Positions 1 to 12,515 of a stretch of 64,000 nucleotides of DNA are shown piece by piece; position 1 is the first letter of the stretch; each line of letters begins with the position of its first letter. This DNA comes from Pictodentalium vernedei (lineage: Eukaryota > Mollusca > Scaphopoda > Dentaliida > Dentaliidae): NCBI GenBank assembly GCA_031216915.1, contig CM062288.1, positions 184,104,596 through 184,168,595 on the forward strand. Reading direction: 5' to 3'. Made by a program: the position numbers and the translations under genes. The notes beneath the pieces are model-generated. The model was not told where the DNA came from, did no database searches, and saw only the letters and a program-made list of their open reading frames with translations.

Positions 1-711
1 CCCCTAGGGTGAGGGTGTAACCATGGGGGAAAACAGAATAAATATTCTGTAATATATGTTAAACTCCCAAGAAATTTAATAAAAAATTTAAATAAAAAAT
101 GGCCAAAAAGCTTAAGAGTTTAACAGGAAGGGTTCATGGAAGGATAGGGAAGGAATACTTAACAAACAGTGGAATAATCATTAGCAAAAATTATGACGTC
201 AGGCGAATGAAATTGGGAAACATGAATAATTATTATAATGTTACAGCCCTGAACGTCTAAAACCACCGTTCAACACTTCCATCATCCAATAACAGCCTTG
301 AATTCACCAATTCTTGCATTGATTTGTGTCTGGCATCCTCAAAAAGGAGATTTTAAAGCACAGATGTCAGTTCATTGTTGCAGACTTTAGGACCAAACAA
401 AGAATGATGTTTGTGCCAATTCCGGTCACTTATTGACGGCTGTGCATGCTTGGAGAGTAAAAGTATGGAGGACCAGATAGGACTTTTAATTTTCGGTTTT
501 GCAAACAAATTTTGGGGATTGGGGGGGGGGGGGGGGGGGGGTTGAGTTTGCACCAGCTATCTAGTCTGGGCCATTGGTTTATAGTATAAAAATATGGGGG
601 AAATGGGCTTTATGTAACTGCAGTGTTAGATAAATGTATAATTATGACCAAATGCATGTCCTGTAATTTGTATCAGATTCTCGGTCATGTTTACAATCAG
701 ATCGCAACTTG
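1..711. other. Gene-free AT-rich stretch with a poly-G tract
   Basis: No coding exon, RNA gene or clear element boundary is visible. Positions 521-541 are an uninterrupted run of 21 G. Read on the minus strand the run produces a proline-rich open frame that I do not regard as coding. The stretch probably lies downstream within, or beyond, the ceramide synthase gene. Confidence 0.5.
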
Positions 712-1782
712 TAGTGCTGCCGCGGTTAAGACTTTTTTCTGACCAGTTAACCAGCGTGTTTGACCGTGGTTAACCGTGGTTAACCGCATTTAAGGTACCT
801 ATATTTGTAGTGTGTTCTTGCTTCAACTGTAACTATTATATCGGGCCGGCCAATGTTATTTACATTGACCATAAATAATAATAAAGAAGTATTCTATTTA
901 GTCGTTGTTGTTCAATCACCCATGTGTTTACATCAGTGCGTGTACCGGAAATCAACAGGTTTGTGGGGCCAATATGGATGAAACCATAAAAAATACAAAA
1001 CCATCAAAATAACAACGAAAAAATAAATAAGAACACATTAAATGTGTGCCAGCAATATTTATTTATTCCATGAACTCCAATTCACTGATGTGTAATGTCC
1101 GGTTATAAATTACGCACATGTGCACCAGGTAAAGTTAGTTTCAATAGCACCAACAATGCTTAAGTGGGACAACAATTTGAAAATAATTTGTGCTGTAACC
1201 TGCGCATTTGTTGTATTTTTATTGGTTTTTCCGGAACATTCTCGCGTTCCGGAAAAAACAACTTAATCACAACAACTGCGCAGGTTACGGCGCAAATGGT
1301 GTTCCGATTCTGAAACTATGAAGTTTCAGTCACAAATGAGCGTTGGATTTTCTTGACAGGGATGAAGAAAGACATTGGGGTGATAAACAAACAACGAAAA
1401 ACAAATAAATGCAAGTATTTTTTAAATCTTTAATAATAATTTTCCTTTATTCTTTTATCTTATTCACCATGTGGTAACTCGTGAAAACTTACCTATTTCC
1501 ATTGCATCCCAAACTGCCCCAAATTGCCAAAACGTAACTTGCAACTAATTCTTTTTGACTGCATATATTTAAAAATGGGGGTGCTACTTATACATGGGCT
1601 TTAGGCAAAAGGGATGAATTCCATGTGTGAGTTTGGGGTGCGACTTATACACGGGGCGACTTATACATGGACATATACGGTGAGTATAGTGAATGTTAGG
1701 TTAACCGGTTAAAACATTTTCTTGACCGGTCAAAGTTTTAACCACAGGTTAACCAGTTATCCGGATAACTGTGGCAGCACTA
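712..1782. mobile_element. hAT-like non-autonomous element with 8-bp target duplication
   Basis: The element starts with tagtgctgcc and ends with its exact reverse complement ggcagcacta. It is flanked by the 8-bp direct repeat gcaacttg at 704-711 and 1783-1790. An 8-bp duplication with a TAGNG-type terminus is the hallmark of hAT transposons. Subterminal ggttaacc motifs occur at both ends. No transposase frame is visible in its 1071 bp, so it was probably mobilised in trans. The flanks (about 655-703 and 1791-1862) are themselves inverted copies around gtatcagattc, so it inserted into an older fold-back repeat. Confidence 0.85.
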
Positions 1783-1987
1783 GCAACTTGCACTGACGGG
1801 CTCGTTGCAATACGATTGTACACACAACCTCGAATCTGATACAAATTACAGGATATGCACATGATCATGAAAATGTATATTTACCACATTGAATTTGTGG
1901 TTGATCTTGAGTCCTGAATATGAAGTACATGTTATTTTAACTAAACTTAATTTATATTCACACATTTTTTTTCATTTGCCAGGTCCC

Positions 1988-2115
1988 TTAACCTTTTACC
2001 TTATCTAATGGCCAAACCAGCCAGTGCAATTCACAACAATCGACATTCATATTCATATTTCATTATCTTTTGTTTCAAAAATGTACCTTATGACCCCTCA
2101 TTGGAACAAACCATA
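1988..2115. mobile_element. Half copy of TTAA palindrome family TT1
   Basis: It starts with TTAA followed by ccttttacc and reaches the central words aaaatgta...tgacccctcattggaa seen in full TT1 copies such as 30968-31195. The second arm is missing. Confidence 0.5.
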
Positions 2116-2655
2116 GAAGTCATATGAAGTGGCCTTTGGTGACTCTTGGTTCAGACGACTGGTCCAAAATTGAAAGGAAGCTTTCTCTAGACACTAACAA
2201 TGCATAATCAAAAAATAAAACTGATTCAGTCAGTATTCATTAGTTATTGGACAGAAACCAAATTCAAAATGGCCACTATAGTAGCCATATTGAATTGGCT
2301 GGCTGATCCAAAATCGAAAGGAAGTTTCCTCTAAACACCAATAATGCATAACCAAAAGACGAAATTGATTCGGGTCGGTATTCATTAGTAATTTGACAGA
2401 AACCAAATTGAAGATGGCCACCAGGGAAGCCATAATGAATTGACCACTGGTCTCTCAAAACAGTTGGTCCCTCATGACAAGTCCATTACAGATTAAAACA
2501 ACCAAACAGTACAAGGTCACAGTTGTCTCCCAAGACATGTGGTTCCCTCACAATAGTGGTCTCTCAAAACAGGTTTTACTGTACCTTCAATTCATCACAA
2601 TAACTTACAATGTATAGGAAAAGCCAGAAGAAAATTTTTAAATATAAATTTATTT

Positions 2656-2810
2656 AAGAATTGAATGCAATTTTTATAATCTTTATTGGAGTATGAACGT
2701 GTGGGAATGGGTACAAATTATGTATGAATCCCAAAGGGATTCATACAATTTGTACCCATTCCCACACATTCATACTCCAATAAAGATTATAAAAAATGCA
2801 TTCAATTCTT
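2656..2810. repeat. Near-perfect 155-bp palindrome
   Basis: The arm aagaattgaatgcaattttt... runs inward to gaatccc and reads back out as gggattc...ttcaattctt, with only a few mismatches across about 75 bp per arm and a 3-base centre. It can form a long hairpin and is probably a compact inverted-repeat element. I found no clear target duplication. Confidence 0.75.
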
Positions 2811-3238
2811 ATAATTACATTCCGTAACTGTTTAAACTACTTTTTACCATACAACAAAGCAGAAAGACGAAATAAAACATGTACGAACGAACGAGGCGAA
2901 ACACCACCCTCACACACAAGACAAAGCGCACAAATCTGAGTTGAGAGCAGTTTTTTGGCATTGACCCAAATTTGTCAAATTGCCATCTTTCGCAATGAAA
3001 CTTGGAATGTTCAAAACAATTTATTTAACATATCAGTAAACTATAATCACTGATCACTGCGAGAGGTGCTAAAAGTTATAAATCCGCCCAAACACTGCCC
3101 AAATTATATTCTGTCAACTGCGCTCTGCCGTAAATGCGGGTCAAAGTTCGACCAAATGTATTCATCCCCAAAACGTATAACTACATTAACAATGTAATTA
3201 TTAGCTAATGGGTTTTGTTGAGAGCAATTTGTCCTTAC

Positions 3239-3345
3239 CTTGATTCTGTAAACTTTTTCAAGGTGCCAGATTTATCTTGATTCCTTCTTATTCTAAACCA
3301 TCTCTGTATATGTCGTTCTGACATATCTGTTTGTTTTGCGAGACC
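3239..3345 (-). CDS. CERS: Ceramide synthase, coding exon 3 (homeobox-like domain)
   Basis: This 107-bp minus-strand exon starts after an acceptor (gacgaacag, 3' side of the intron at 3346 and above) and ends at a strong donor AAG/gtaagg at 3238. It encodes residues 104-138 of the assembled protein. Visible motifs are the homeobox-like RHIQRWFRIRRNQD and the following LKKFTES, characteristic of the Hox-like domain in animal ceramide synthases (the family reads RQVERWFRRRRNQ...LKKF). Its start phase is 0, which fits the end of exon 2. It ends two bases into a codon, as expected before the conserved SW(R)F. The next exons, carrying the TLC/Lag1 catalytic region, are not visible in 1-3238 and should lie beyond the window edge. 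Confidence 0.93.
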
Positions 3346-3468
3346 CTGTTCGTCAAATGAAATAAATGGTAAAATTGTGCCGAATGTACATACATGTATA
3401 TATTTTAACTTTTGCTCAAGGCCCATGGTATGAAAATTTTTTAAATTTTTTTTCTCATTTTTTTTAAA

Positions 3469-5145
3469 ATGAAAGTGTCAATGACACTGTAGCTCAACTT
3501 GTGTAAGACATGTACATGTATAGTATGTGACACAGCAATGAAACACATCTAGGTAATGACCTGATAACAAAGGTACATGTAAAGTATTGTAAAAGGCTGC
3601 ACATAAATACTATCCATGGCCTGTAACAAATGTACAGGTAAAGTGTTGTAAAGGTGGGTGACAGTTAGATGCTAAACTAGAAAAGAAATCTCCAAGGGGT
3701 TAATGTTACAATGGGGATCCTTGTATGGTGCATCATAAGCCAAATTGTTAGCAATTGTTTTGGCCTATGTGTTTCAAACCCTTCTATGGTTGATTCCTAC
3801 TAATTAATAAATATTTGTGCAGTTCTTCTTAAAATATAGGTATTTGAATTTTTTATCTTTAGCTCATAGGGTTACCACGGGAGAGGAGGTTTATTTTTCT
3901 CATTGGAAGCAGAAAACTGGGTTGCGCTAATAATGTTTACCCTCCCCAAACAACACCAAATATTAACACAGCTGAGCCCAAAGGCACATAGTCCTAGAAG
4001 TTGACTGCACCTAATTATGGTATAAAATGACCGCCGGCAGCCATCTTGAATTTCAGACCGCACCCAAAAACACTAGTTGTCGTACCAAGGTGATAACAAA
4101 GGTACCCAAGAAGTTTTGTGAAGATCAGTTCATAAATACAGACTCTAACCCGAGCAGTATTGACATGTGTACTTACTCTGTATAAGTAGCGATGAAAAAA
4201 TTAAAGTTCATCTAATTTGCATAATTTCTGCATGAGAAAAATACCTGTATTATATGTAATGTATTCCATGTTACTAAACATTCATACAAAAATTTATTCA
4301 AATCAGAACTTTCATACAGAAGTTCTGTACAAAAAACTGATTGCACTAATTTCTGTACAAAATAGCTGCCGGTGGCCATCTTGAATTTTGGACTGCACCC
4401 AAAAACACTCGTTCTCACCCAAATGTGATAACAAAGACACCCAAGAAGTTTTGTAAAGATCGGGTCATAAATGCGGCCTCTAGCCCAAGCCGTATAGAAG
4501 TTCTGTACAAAAAACTGATTGTACCTAATTCTGGTACAAAATGGCCACTGGCAGCCATCTTGAATTTTGGACCACGCCCAAAAACACTTGTTCTCATCCC
4601 AAGGTGATAACAAAGGTACCCAAGAAGTTTTGTGAAGATCGGTTCATAAATACAGCCCCAGCCCCAGCCCCAGCCGTATTGACATGTGCACTTACTGTGT
4701 ATAAGTAGCACTGAATAAATCAAAGTTCATCTAATTTGTATAATTTCAGCACGAGAAAAAAACCTGTATTATATGTGATGTATTCCATATTACTAAACAT
4801 TCATACAAAAAATTATTCAAATCAGAACTTTCATACCAAAGCTCTGTACAAAAAACTAATTGCACTAATTTTGGTACAAAATGGCTGCTGGAGGCCATCT
4901 GGAATTTTGGACCGTACCCCAAAACACTCGTTCTCATCCCACGGTGATAACAAAGATACCCAAGAAGTTTCATAAAGATCGGTTCATAAATACAGCCTCT
5001 TGCCCGAGCCATATTGAATTGTTGATGCCAGACAGATGCCCAGATGGACAGGCAGACGAAAGTTGACGGGCCATGGCATAACCTCAAAGCTGACTATGTC
5101 AAATTTGAGCTAAAAATTTTACTATGTCAAAGTTGAGCTAAAAAT
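3469..5145 (+). mobile_element. Pearl-like element PL-A, copy 1
   Basis: It begins atgaaagtgtcaatgacact, a small stem-loop, followed by gtagctcaacttg. It ends with caaagttgagctaaaaat, so tagctcaactt is an inverted terminal motif. The core holds tandem units of about 170 bp (words: aagttctgtacaaaaaactg, gtgataacaaaggtaccca, aagatcggttcataaat), some separated by a roughly 160-bp linker. A gacag/gacgg microsatellite-like tract lies at 5030-5060 just before the 3' end, and the last 45 bp are duplicated. The order tandem core, tetranucleotide tract, short 3' end matches oyster pearl and Helentron-associated elements. It sits in the third ceramide synthase intron. Confidence 0.75.
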
Positions 5146-5780
5146 GAGATGGTGGATTTTGGCTGAATTATAAGCCCTATCTTAGCTAGAAATCAGTTTC
5201 AGGCTACATGCCCAACAGTGCATTGTTGTGAAATTTCTAGAAGATTGTCCAGATCTTTCATGGCTTAAAATGTATATGAGAATCAAAAATGTTTCTCGCA
5301 AGTGATTCATGCAAGGTATAGAATTGAAAATCAAGGGATTCTTTTGGGTGACTACAGGAGTCGACTATGGGACTCTTTCCCAATGGCATCTGAGCATGAT
5401 TTTTCCCAATTCAAAGCAAATATTTCCCAATCTCAGTTCTCATTAAAACAACAATACTAGCGGTGACAGCCTGGCCATGGATGCCCCCAGACTACAAAGT
5501 ATGGCCAAATGGCCTATAATACTGGAATGAAATGTTGTGTTGAATTTGAGGCTCACTATAGTCCACAAGGTTTCAAATTTAATAAAATACATCTGAACAT
5601 AGCAACCAAAATCAAAATTGACTTTATTTCCATAAGGTCAATACAACCACTAATATGTTGGAACCTTCTCAGCACGACCTATATGCATATGGATGTCACT
5701 TGATTTGGTATACAGAACAAGTCAAAATAAAGTTGTAGGATAACTGCTATAAACTATGTATCATTCTCTTTCAACACTCA

Positions 5781-5859
5781 TAAGACCAGAAACTAAGATC
5801 ATTTTCTGGAAAGCTCTCAATGACAGCTTTCCAGAAAATCATGTCAGATTCTGGTCTTA
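5781..5859. repeat. Palindrome with taagaccaga arms
   Basis: The outer arm taagaccaga and inner arm attttctggaaagct are repeated in inverse order around a short centre. The stretches 5146-5780 and 5860-6095 beside it show no gene or element that I can define. Confidence 0.65.
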
Positions 5860-6099
5860 ACAGCACACAAGCAACAGTATACTTAGTTTATTTCAGTTAT
5901 GTTACAACTTATTTCAACTTGTACTGTAATGTGCAAGTTCTTTTGACACACTCTGAATGGTTTTATAGGAAAATAGAGATAAAAATTTTCCCCTTTTAGT
6001 GGAATTTAGTTTATTGTTTTCTTAAAAAAACTTTCTTGATAAAGGTTTAACTGATATAGATTAACTTTTTAAACAATGAAACCATGTACACAGTGATTG

Positions 6100-6420
6100 T
6101 AAATGATGAAAGTGTGTAAGCAGATAACTCTGTTAGCCAAGCCTTATAGAATTATGGCTCCAGACGGACAAATACAATCTGTGAGAGAATTAAGTTTTCC
6201 CATTCCGGTGGCTTTGACCTTTGTCGTTCAAGCATTGTGTTGCTGTGCAAAAGACCTTCCATCGGTCTTTAAGCCAATGTTATAGAGTTATGGTTGTGGA
6301 AGGACAAATAAAGGTGGACAGATGGAAAGATAGATGGATAGATGGATGGCTTGACAGACGGACTGACTGCTGGGGTGATTTGGACAGATGGATGAGAAAA
6401 TGGACAGCTGGATGAACAGA
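6100..6420 (+). mobile_element. Fragment of a pearl-like or similar repeat with a GACA/GATG tract
   Basis: Two related blocks (gccaagccttatagaattatgg and taagccaatgttatagagttatgg, about 150 bp apart) are followed by a degenerate gacagatggatagatgg tract at 6315-6415. The layout resembles the pearl-like elements elsewhere in the window, but the ends are not defined. Confidence 0.4.
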
Positions 6421-6979
6421 CAACCCAGATTTAAGATGCCTCCCTATCGGGGACATAAAAATTGAACCCTCAAAGGCCTAATTTTGGCGCTGATCACATA
6501 CTGCAATAAAACAGATGCAACACGCTGTTTTTAGATCCATTTGCAAGTGACAATCTAAGAACCTTGTCAGTTGTTTCTAGATAAGTTGTGGTGATCTGTA
6601 TAGGCAGTCATAACTTGCCTAGACAAAACTGCTAAACCACAGAATCATACCAGAAAATAAGTGGTCAGATAAGGACAATGTCAGGTACAAAACGGCCAAT
6701 GTCAGACTGAGGTTTAAAATCATCAGTCAAAATGTCTGATGCCAAAATTATGAATGAAGTTCAGTGATCAGAACATCATGCATGGAAATCATGTACATAA
6801 CTAGCAAGCCTAAAATTAATGATTATTGTGATTTCTGGTCCTGGCAAGTTGGGAAGTGTGAAGAAAAAGACTGTACGGCTCATCAGTATTAACAGCATGT
6901 GAAGAAATATGATTTGACATGGCCATACATGTATCTCAATTATGTTTGAAGAGTAATTCAGTTCCAATTCAAAATGAAA

Positions 6980-7035
6980 CCAATCATACCTTGTTTGACA
7001 GGGCTCATTGAGCCCTGCCAAACAAGGTATGGTTG
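6980..7035. repeat. Palindrome around tgtttgacagggctc
   Basis: The arms ccaatcataccttgtttgac and its reverse complement flank a gctcattgagc centre. The same centre, with variations, occurs at 32441-32490 and 46274-46335, so this is a small dispersed inverted-repeat family. Confidence 0.6.
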
Positions 7036-7432
7036 GATGAATTCTTAGCAGTTTTAAGACGAAGCTCCATGTACACCCAAAACACATTATTTTGAATACT
7101 CAAACTCCATTTTGAAATATGTCAGATGTCATTCTCAAATGACAGACTTGATTCATTTGGTGTCTGACATTTTGTCTGGAAGCAGAATTAAAATTATTTT
7201 CAGGCCTGCATAGAATGTAGACCTCAAAAGTGTAGCAAGTGCCCAAACATCTACAGGCATTTTAAGGTTAATAGTATAAGAACAGTTTATTTACGGAGCT
7301 AACAGAGACAGGATTGATCTTGAGTTCATGTGACTGTTTGTTATAAACCTTACTATATGTAGTATACATGAAGCAGCTTCTGTATTAACCCTTTACCCAA
7401 GGCAGCAGCCAAAAACACCAGCACTATTCATA

Positions 7433-10400
7433 ATGAAAGTGTCAATGACACTGTAGCTTAACTTGTGTGTTGTGTTTGATGAAAAGGATAATGTTCAATG
7501 TTTATAAAAGGATTATGAAATAAGACAAGAATTGTGATAATTGGGAATATGTTCATTTCTGTTCCCTGTATGCTATGTTTATGATAAAAATAATATGAGG
7601 TGTACACTGTACTAAAGATCTGAGGGGTGGGTTAATATGACCTCATCACAGTTAATATATGTGGCCCTCACAGTTAACATATATCAACAAAATTACAATG
7701 AAATTATTCCAAAATGAGTCATCCTATCAAGTTACATTAAAATCCCTTCATAAATATGGCCTGTAGACTGTGCTAAAGGTTTTCGGGCTTCGGGCCCCTG
7801 TAGCCGTCAGTTTCCTAATTGCGTCCAAAGGGGACGTTCTCATCTAGACATTATATGAAGTCAACCTACCAAGTTACAATGAAATCCCTCCATAAATACG
7901 ACCTGTAGACTGTGCTAAAGGTTTTCGGGCTTCAGGCAGCCAATGGTCAAGGCTGAATGATCGTGACCAAAAGGGGACGTTCTCATCTGGACACTATTTG
8001 GAGTCATCCTACCAAGCTACAATAAAATCCCTTCATAATTATGACCTGTAGACTGTTCTAAAGGTTTTCGGGCTTTGGGCCCCTGAAGCCGTCACAGTTG
8101 CCCACTCGTGTCCAAAAGGGGACGTTCTCATCTAGACATTATATGAAGTCAACCTACCAAGTTACAATGAAATCCCTGCATAAATATGACCTTAGACTGT
8201 GCTAAAGGTTTTCGGGCTTCGGGCTCGGGCAGCCATCATGGTTGAATGATCGCAACCAAAGGGGGCAATCTCATCTGGGCATCATCTGGAGTGATCCTGC
8301 GAAGTTACAATGAAATCCCTTCTTAAATATGACCTGTAGACTGTGTTCAAGGTTTTCAGGCTTCGGGCACCTGTAGCCATCACAGCTGACCAATCACGAC
8401 CAAAAGGGGATGTCATCATCTAGGCATTATAAGGAGTCAACCTAACAATGTTACAATGAAATCCTTCTATAAATATAAACTTTTGCCTATGCTAAAGGTT
8501 TTTGGGCTCGGGCACCCATCAAGGCTGAATGATCACGGCCAAAATGGGACGTTCTCATCTTGACCTTATTTGGAGTCAACCTACCAAGTTACAATGAAAT
8601 CCCTTCATAAATATGACCTGTAGACAGTGCTAAAGGTTTTTGGGCTTCGGGCACCTTTAGCCGTCAAAGTTGCCCAAACATGTCCAAAAGGGGACGTTCT
8701 CATCTAGGCATTATATGAAGTCAACCTACCAAGTTACAATGAAATCCCTTCACAAATATGACTTGTAGACTGTGCTTAAGGTTTTCGGGCTTCGGGTTCG
8801 GGCAGCCATCATGGTTGAATAATCGCAACCAAAGGGGACAATCTCATCTGGGCATCATCTGGAATGATCCTATGAAGTTACAATGAAATCCCTTCATAAA
8901 TATGGCCTGTAGACTGTGCTCAAGGTTTTTGGGCTTCGGGCACTTGTAGCCAACACAGCTGACCAATTACGACCAAAAGGGGATGTCATCATCTAGGCAT
9001 TATATGGAGTCAACTTAATAGGTTACAATGAAATCCTTCCATAAATATGACCTTTTACCTATGCTAAAGGTTTTTGGGCTCGGGCACCCATCAAGGCTGA
9101 ATGATCGCGATCAAAATGGGACGTTCTCATCTAGACATTATTTGGAGTCATCCTACCAAGTTACAATGAAATCCCCTCATAAATATGACCTGTAGACTGT
9201 GCTAAAGGTTTTCGGGCTTCGGGCACCTTTAGCTGTCACAGTTGCCCTATCATGTCCAAAAGGGGACGTTCTCACCTAGACATTATATGAAGTTAACCTA
9301 CCAAGTTACAATGAAATCCCTTCATAAATATGACCTGTAGACTGTGCTAAAGGTTTTCGGGTTTCGGGCTCGGGCAGCCATCATGGGTGAATGATCACAC
9401 ATTCTCATCTAGACATTATATGAAGTTAACCTACCAAGTTACAATGAAATCCCTTCATAAATATGACCCGTAGACTGTGCTAAAGGTTTTCGGGCTTCGG
9501 GCTTGGGAAGCCATCATGGTTGAATGATCGCAACCATAGGGGACAATCTCATCTGAGCATCATCTGGAGTGATCCTAAGAAGTTACAATGAAATCCCTTC
9601 ATAAATATGACCTGTAGACTGTGCTCAAGGTTTTCGGGCTTCGGGCACTTGTAGCCATCACAACTGACCAATCACGACCGAAAGGGGATGTCATCATCTA
9701 GGCATTATATGGAGTCAACCTAACAGGTTACAATGAAATCCTTCCATAAATATGACCTTTTGCCTATGCTAAAGGTTTTTGGGCTCGGGCACCCATCAAG
9801 GCTGCATGATCGCGATCAAAATGGGACGTTCTCATCTAGACATTATTTGGAGTCATCCGGCCAAGTTACAATGAAATCATTTCATAAATATGACCTCTAG
9901 ACTGTGCTAAAGGTTTTCGGGCTTTGGGCTCCTGTAGCCATCACAGTTGCCCAATCACGTCCAAAGGGGGACTTTCTCATCTAGACATTGTATGAAGTCA
10001 ACCCACCAAGTTACAATGAAATTCCTCAATAAATATGACCTGTAGACTGTGCTAAACGTTTTCGGGTTTTGGGCTCGGGCAGTCGTCACGGTTGGCAGAT
10101 CATGCCCAAATGGGGAAATTCGCATCTAGACATCATAAGGAGTCATCCTACCAAGATACAATGAAATCCCTCCACATTAAACATGACCTGCAGACTGTGC
10201 TAAAAGTTTTTAGGTTTCGGGCTTGGGCAGCCATCACGGTTGATAGATCATGCCCAAAAGGGGTCGTTCTCGTCTAGGCACTATACAGAGGCATCCTACC
10301 AAGTTACAATGAAATCCCTTCATAAATACGACCTGTAGACTGTGCTAATGGTTTTCGGGTTTTGGGCTCGGGCAGCCATACCGGTTGCCCGATCGCGACC

Positions 10401-10607
10401 AAAAGGGGACGTTCTCATCTAGACATGACCCCAAACCTGCATATGAAATTTCGTGACGATCAGACAAGAACTGTGGGGTGTAGCCCGTGCTAAAGGAAAT
10501 GTGAACAGACGTCACAGACTCACAGACTAACAGACTCACAGACTAACAGACTTCCGCACGCGTGATGGCAATAGCTTATCTTGACTATGTCAAGTTAAGC
10601 TAAAAAT
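7433..10607 (+). mobile_element. Pearl-like element PL-B, copy 1, with a 19-unit satellite core
   Basis: It starts with the same stem-loop end as PL-A (gaaagtgtcaatgacactgtagc) and ends caagttaagctaaaaat. A leader of about 290 bp precedes the satellite array. After the array come a unique tail (catatgaaatttcgtgacga...) and a cacagactaacagactcac tract at 10510-10555. The element lies inside TT1. PL-A has the same ends but an unrelated core. Confidence 0.75.
7719..10430 (+). repeat. About 143-bp tandem satellite with four-unit higher-order structure
   Basis: Units begin at tcatcctacc or variants at 7719, 7861, 8004, 8149, 8292, 8437, 8576, 8721, 8865, 9010, 9148, 9293, 9426, 9570, 9715, 9853, 9998, 10143 and 10291. 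The spacings are mostly 138-148 bp. Shared words are aagttacaatgaaatccctt, ataaatatgacctgtagact, gtgctaaaggttttcgggct and ggggacgttctcatctagac. Two marked variants (tgatcct...gaagtt, then caacctaacaggtt with cttttgcctatgc) recur together at 8292/8437, 8865/9010 and 9570/9715, showing a four-unit period with one extra unit in the last interval. Confidence 0.9.
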
Positions 10608-10855
10608 CAACATTCAATTTTCATTATTTTTCATTTTTTGTCTCAAAAACATAGCTATGACCCCTCAATGGAATGAGTTCACTGAGCTTGTTCAAATAGG
10701 GGTCATAAGCTATGTTTTTGATGCAAAAAAATGAAAAAGAATTAGTTATTCAAGAATTTGGATTGCATGTGTCATCTGCCTTTCATATTTGGTAAAGAGT
10801 TAAAAGAGTTAATGTTCACAGTTCAATGTGAAGGAAACATTTATTATTCTTAACA

Positions 10856-11152
10856 GGATGACCCGCGTTGTGTCCTTGGGCAAGGCACTTTATCCTGGTT
10901 GCCTACTTGGGGGCACGATGATGCCGTGTACTTAGGCGTACTGCACGTCGATGGTGCACATGTCTTCAACCGCTGTAACCCTGCTTGAACAGAGTTGGAA
11001 TGTTGAGGGGCTGACAGTTGCTCGTCGTTGCTCGGTGGTTCTCTCCGGGTACTCTGGCTTCCTCCACCCGTAAAACTGTCACGGTCACGATTAGCCAATG
11101 TGCATAAGTTTGTGACCTTAAACCCCAATAAATAAATAAATAAATATAAATA
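10856..11152 (+). mobile_element. SINE type S1, 5'-truncated, with 13-bp target duplication
   Basis: The sequence runs from tgtgtccttgggcaaggcac through ggtactctggcttcctcc to a (aata)n tail. The 13-bp repeat attattcttaaca flanks it at 10843-10855 and 11153-11165. The body matches the copies at 18496, 23921 and 33639 in the other orientation. The promoter head is missing, as is usual for incomplete reverse transcription. Confidence 0.85.
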
Positions 11153-11460
11153 ATTATTCTTAACAAATTCCCAATTGGAGTCTTCATGATGCGAATTTTC
11201 CCAAGTTCATGGGACCCTTTCCCAAATAGGGCAGAAGAATCCCTGAAATCAACTTTGATTCTCACAAAATTATTCATGCCTTAGCTTCTGAAAGTGTCCT
11301 TAAAGGCCTGGAGAATTCCACTTATTGTTTGTTCCCTCATAATAAATAACACTTTTGACTTAGTGGCGGTGTCTAGTAAAGCCTTGACTGCATGTGCAGG
11401 CATCCAGGACTTCACTACAAACTACTGCCAAGGTATTGTAACTTTCATCAGCAAGACCAC

Positions 11461-12107
11461 TAGAGCTGAAACGGTCAACCGATTAATCGATTAATCATTG
11501 ATCAACATCTTGATCGATCCAAAAAGTAATTCATCGATTAATCGTTACTTTTGAACTACTGCATTACATGGGTAAACATAGGAACAAACTTGCGCTCCAA
11601 AACCGACAAACATTGTCACACTGACTCACATCAATTATATGAGACAGAGTAAAGCATGCAAGTTACTTGCTGACATACTTGTTTACTTGCATGATCATCA
11701 TACTGTATCAGTGGCTGGAAATGGTCATTCTAAACCCTTTACCCATTGCGGGTAGCAGACGATACTTGCAAAATAAATTCACGAATAACTAAAAAAATTT
11801 CAATTTTTGTCTCAAAAACATAGCTTATGACCCCTCATTGGAATGAGCTCAAAGGGCTTGTTCCAATGAGAGGTCATAAGCTATGTATTTAAGACAAAAA
11901 TTGAAAACATAATAAAATTTGAATGGAGATTTTTGTATACAGGCCTAGTCGGTTTTGTTTGTTACGTTGGGTAAAGGATTCATGCTGTAAATCATCAATG
12001 GTATGGCAATTATTCAGGTATCTATTTGGACAAGTATTTAATCGGTTAACCAAGGTTAATCCACAAGATTAATCGATCAAGAAAACCTATTAACCATTTC
12101 AGCTCTA
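11461..12107. mobile_element. hAT-like element with 8-bp target duplication
   Basis: The termini tagagctgaaac and tttcagctcta are inverted, followed by gattaatcgat-type subterminal repeats at both ends. The 8-bp duplication aagaccac lies at 11453-11460 and 12108-12115. It has no coding frame. A TT1 palindrome (about 11732-11980) is nested inside. Confidence 0.88.
11732..11980. mobile_element. TTAA palindrome TT1 nested in the hAT element
   Basis: It starts aaaccctttacccattgc and ends cgttgggtaaaggatt, around tagcttatgacccctcattgg and its inverse. The TTAA flanks have decayed. Confidence 0.7.
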
Positions 12108-12515
12108 AAGACCACCAAAAGCCTGTATGTTGGAAACATGAGTTGTACATGTACCTGTAAGACAAGGGACAAGATCTTTAAGGGTTAAACTATAGTCAAT
12201 AAATAATCAATATGGGGTTTGTTTTTTACTATGAAACACACATGTTCTGGCTACAACCACAACAGTAAATACATAACCATACTCTCGAATTCTAAATTAT
12301 TTAAGAGGTGGAAATTGATTCTCACGTCAGGAGTTCAAGAGAATCAGAACCAATTCCCAGGAATCAGGACAAGGGTTTCCACCATGGACCTCTTATCACA
12401 ATTTTTCAAGACTATTATACATGTAGATTGTAGAGCTGAGAAGTTTTGATTTTTCAGATTCGGTTTCAGTTCACTTTTTCTGTGTGTTAAGAACATATAG
12501 TAAATAACATGTCAC

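Larger units (their letters stand above)
7385..10803. mobile_element. TTAA palindrome TT1, split by pearl-like element PL-B
   Basis: The left piece (7385-7432) starts TTAAccctttacccaa. The right piece (10608-10803) carries the TT1 centre (aacatagctatgacccctc and its inverse) and ends ggtaaagagTTAA. Joined across the insertion they match the layout of the intact copy at 30968-31195. The TTAA flank and CCCTTT terminus suggest a piggyBac-like non-autonomous element. Confidence 0.7.

Noticed and set aside
353..553. Proline-rich minus-strand frame
   Set aside because: It is produced by the poly-G tract and has no splice or homology support.
7719..10430. CRISPR-like array
   Set aside because: The unit is about 143 bp with no short conserved repeat separating unique spacers, in a eukaryotic genome. 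It is a satellite.
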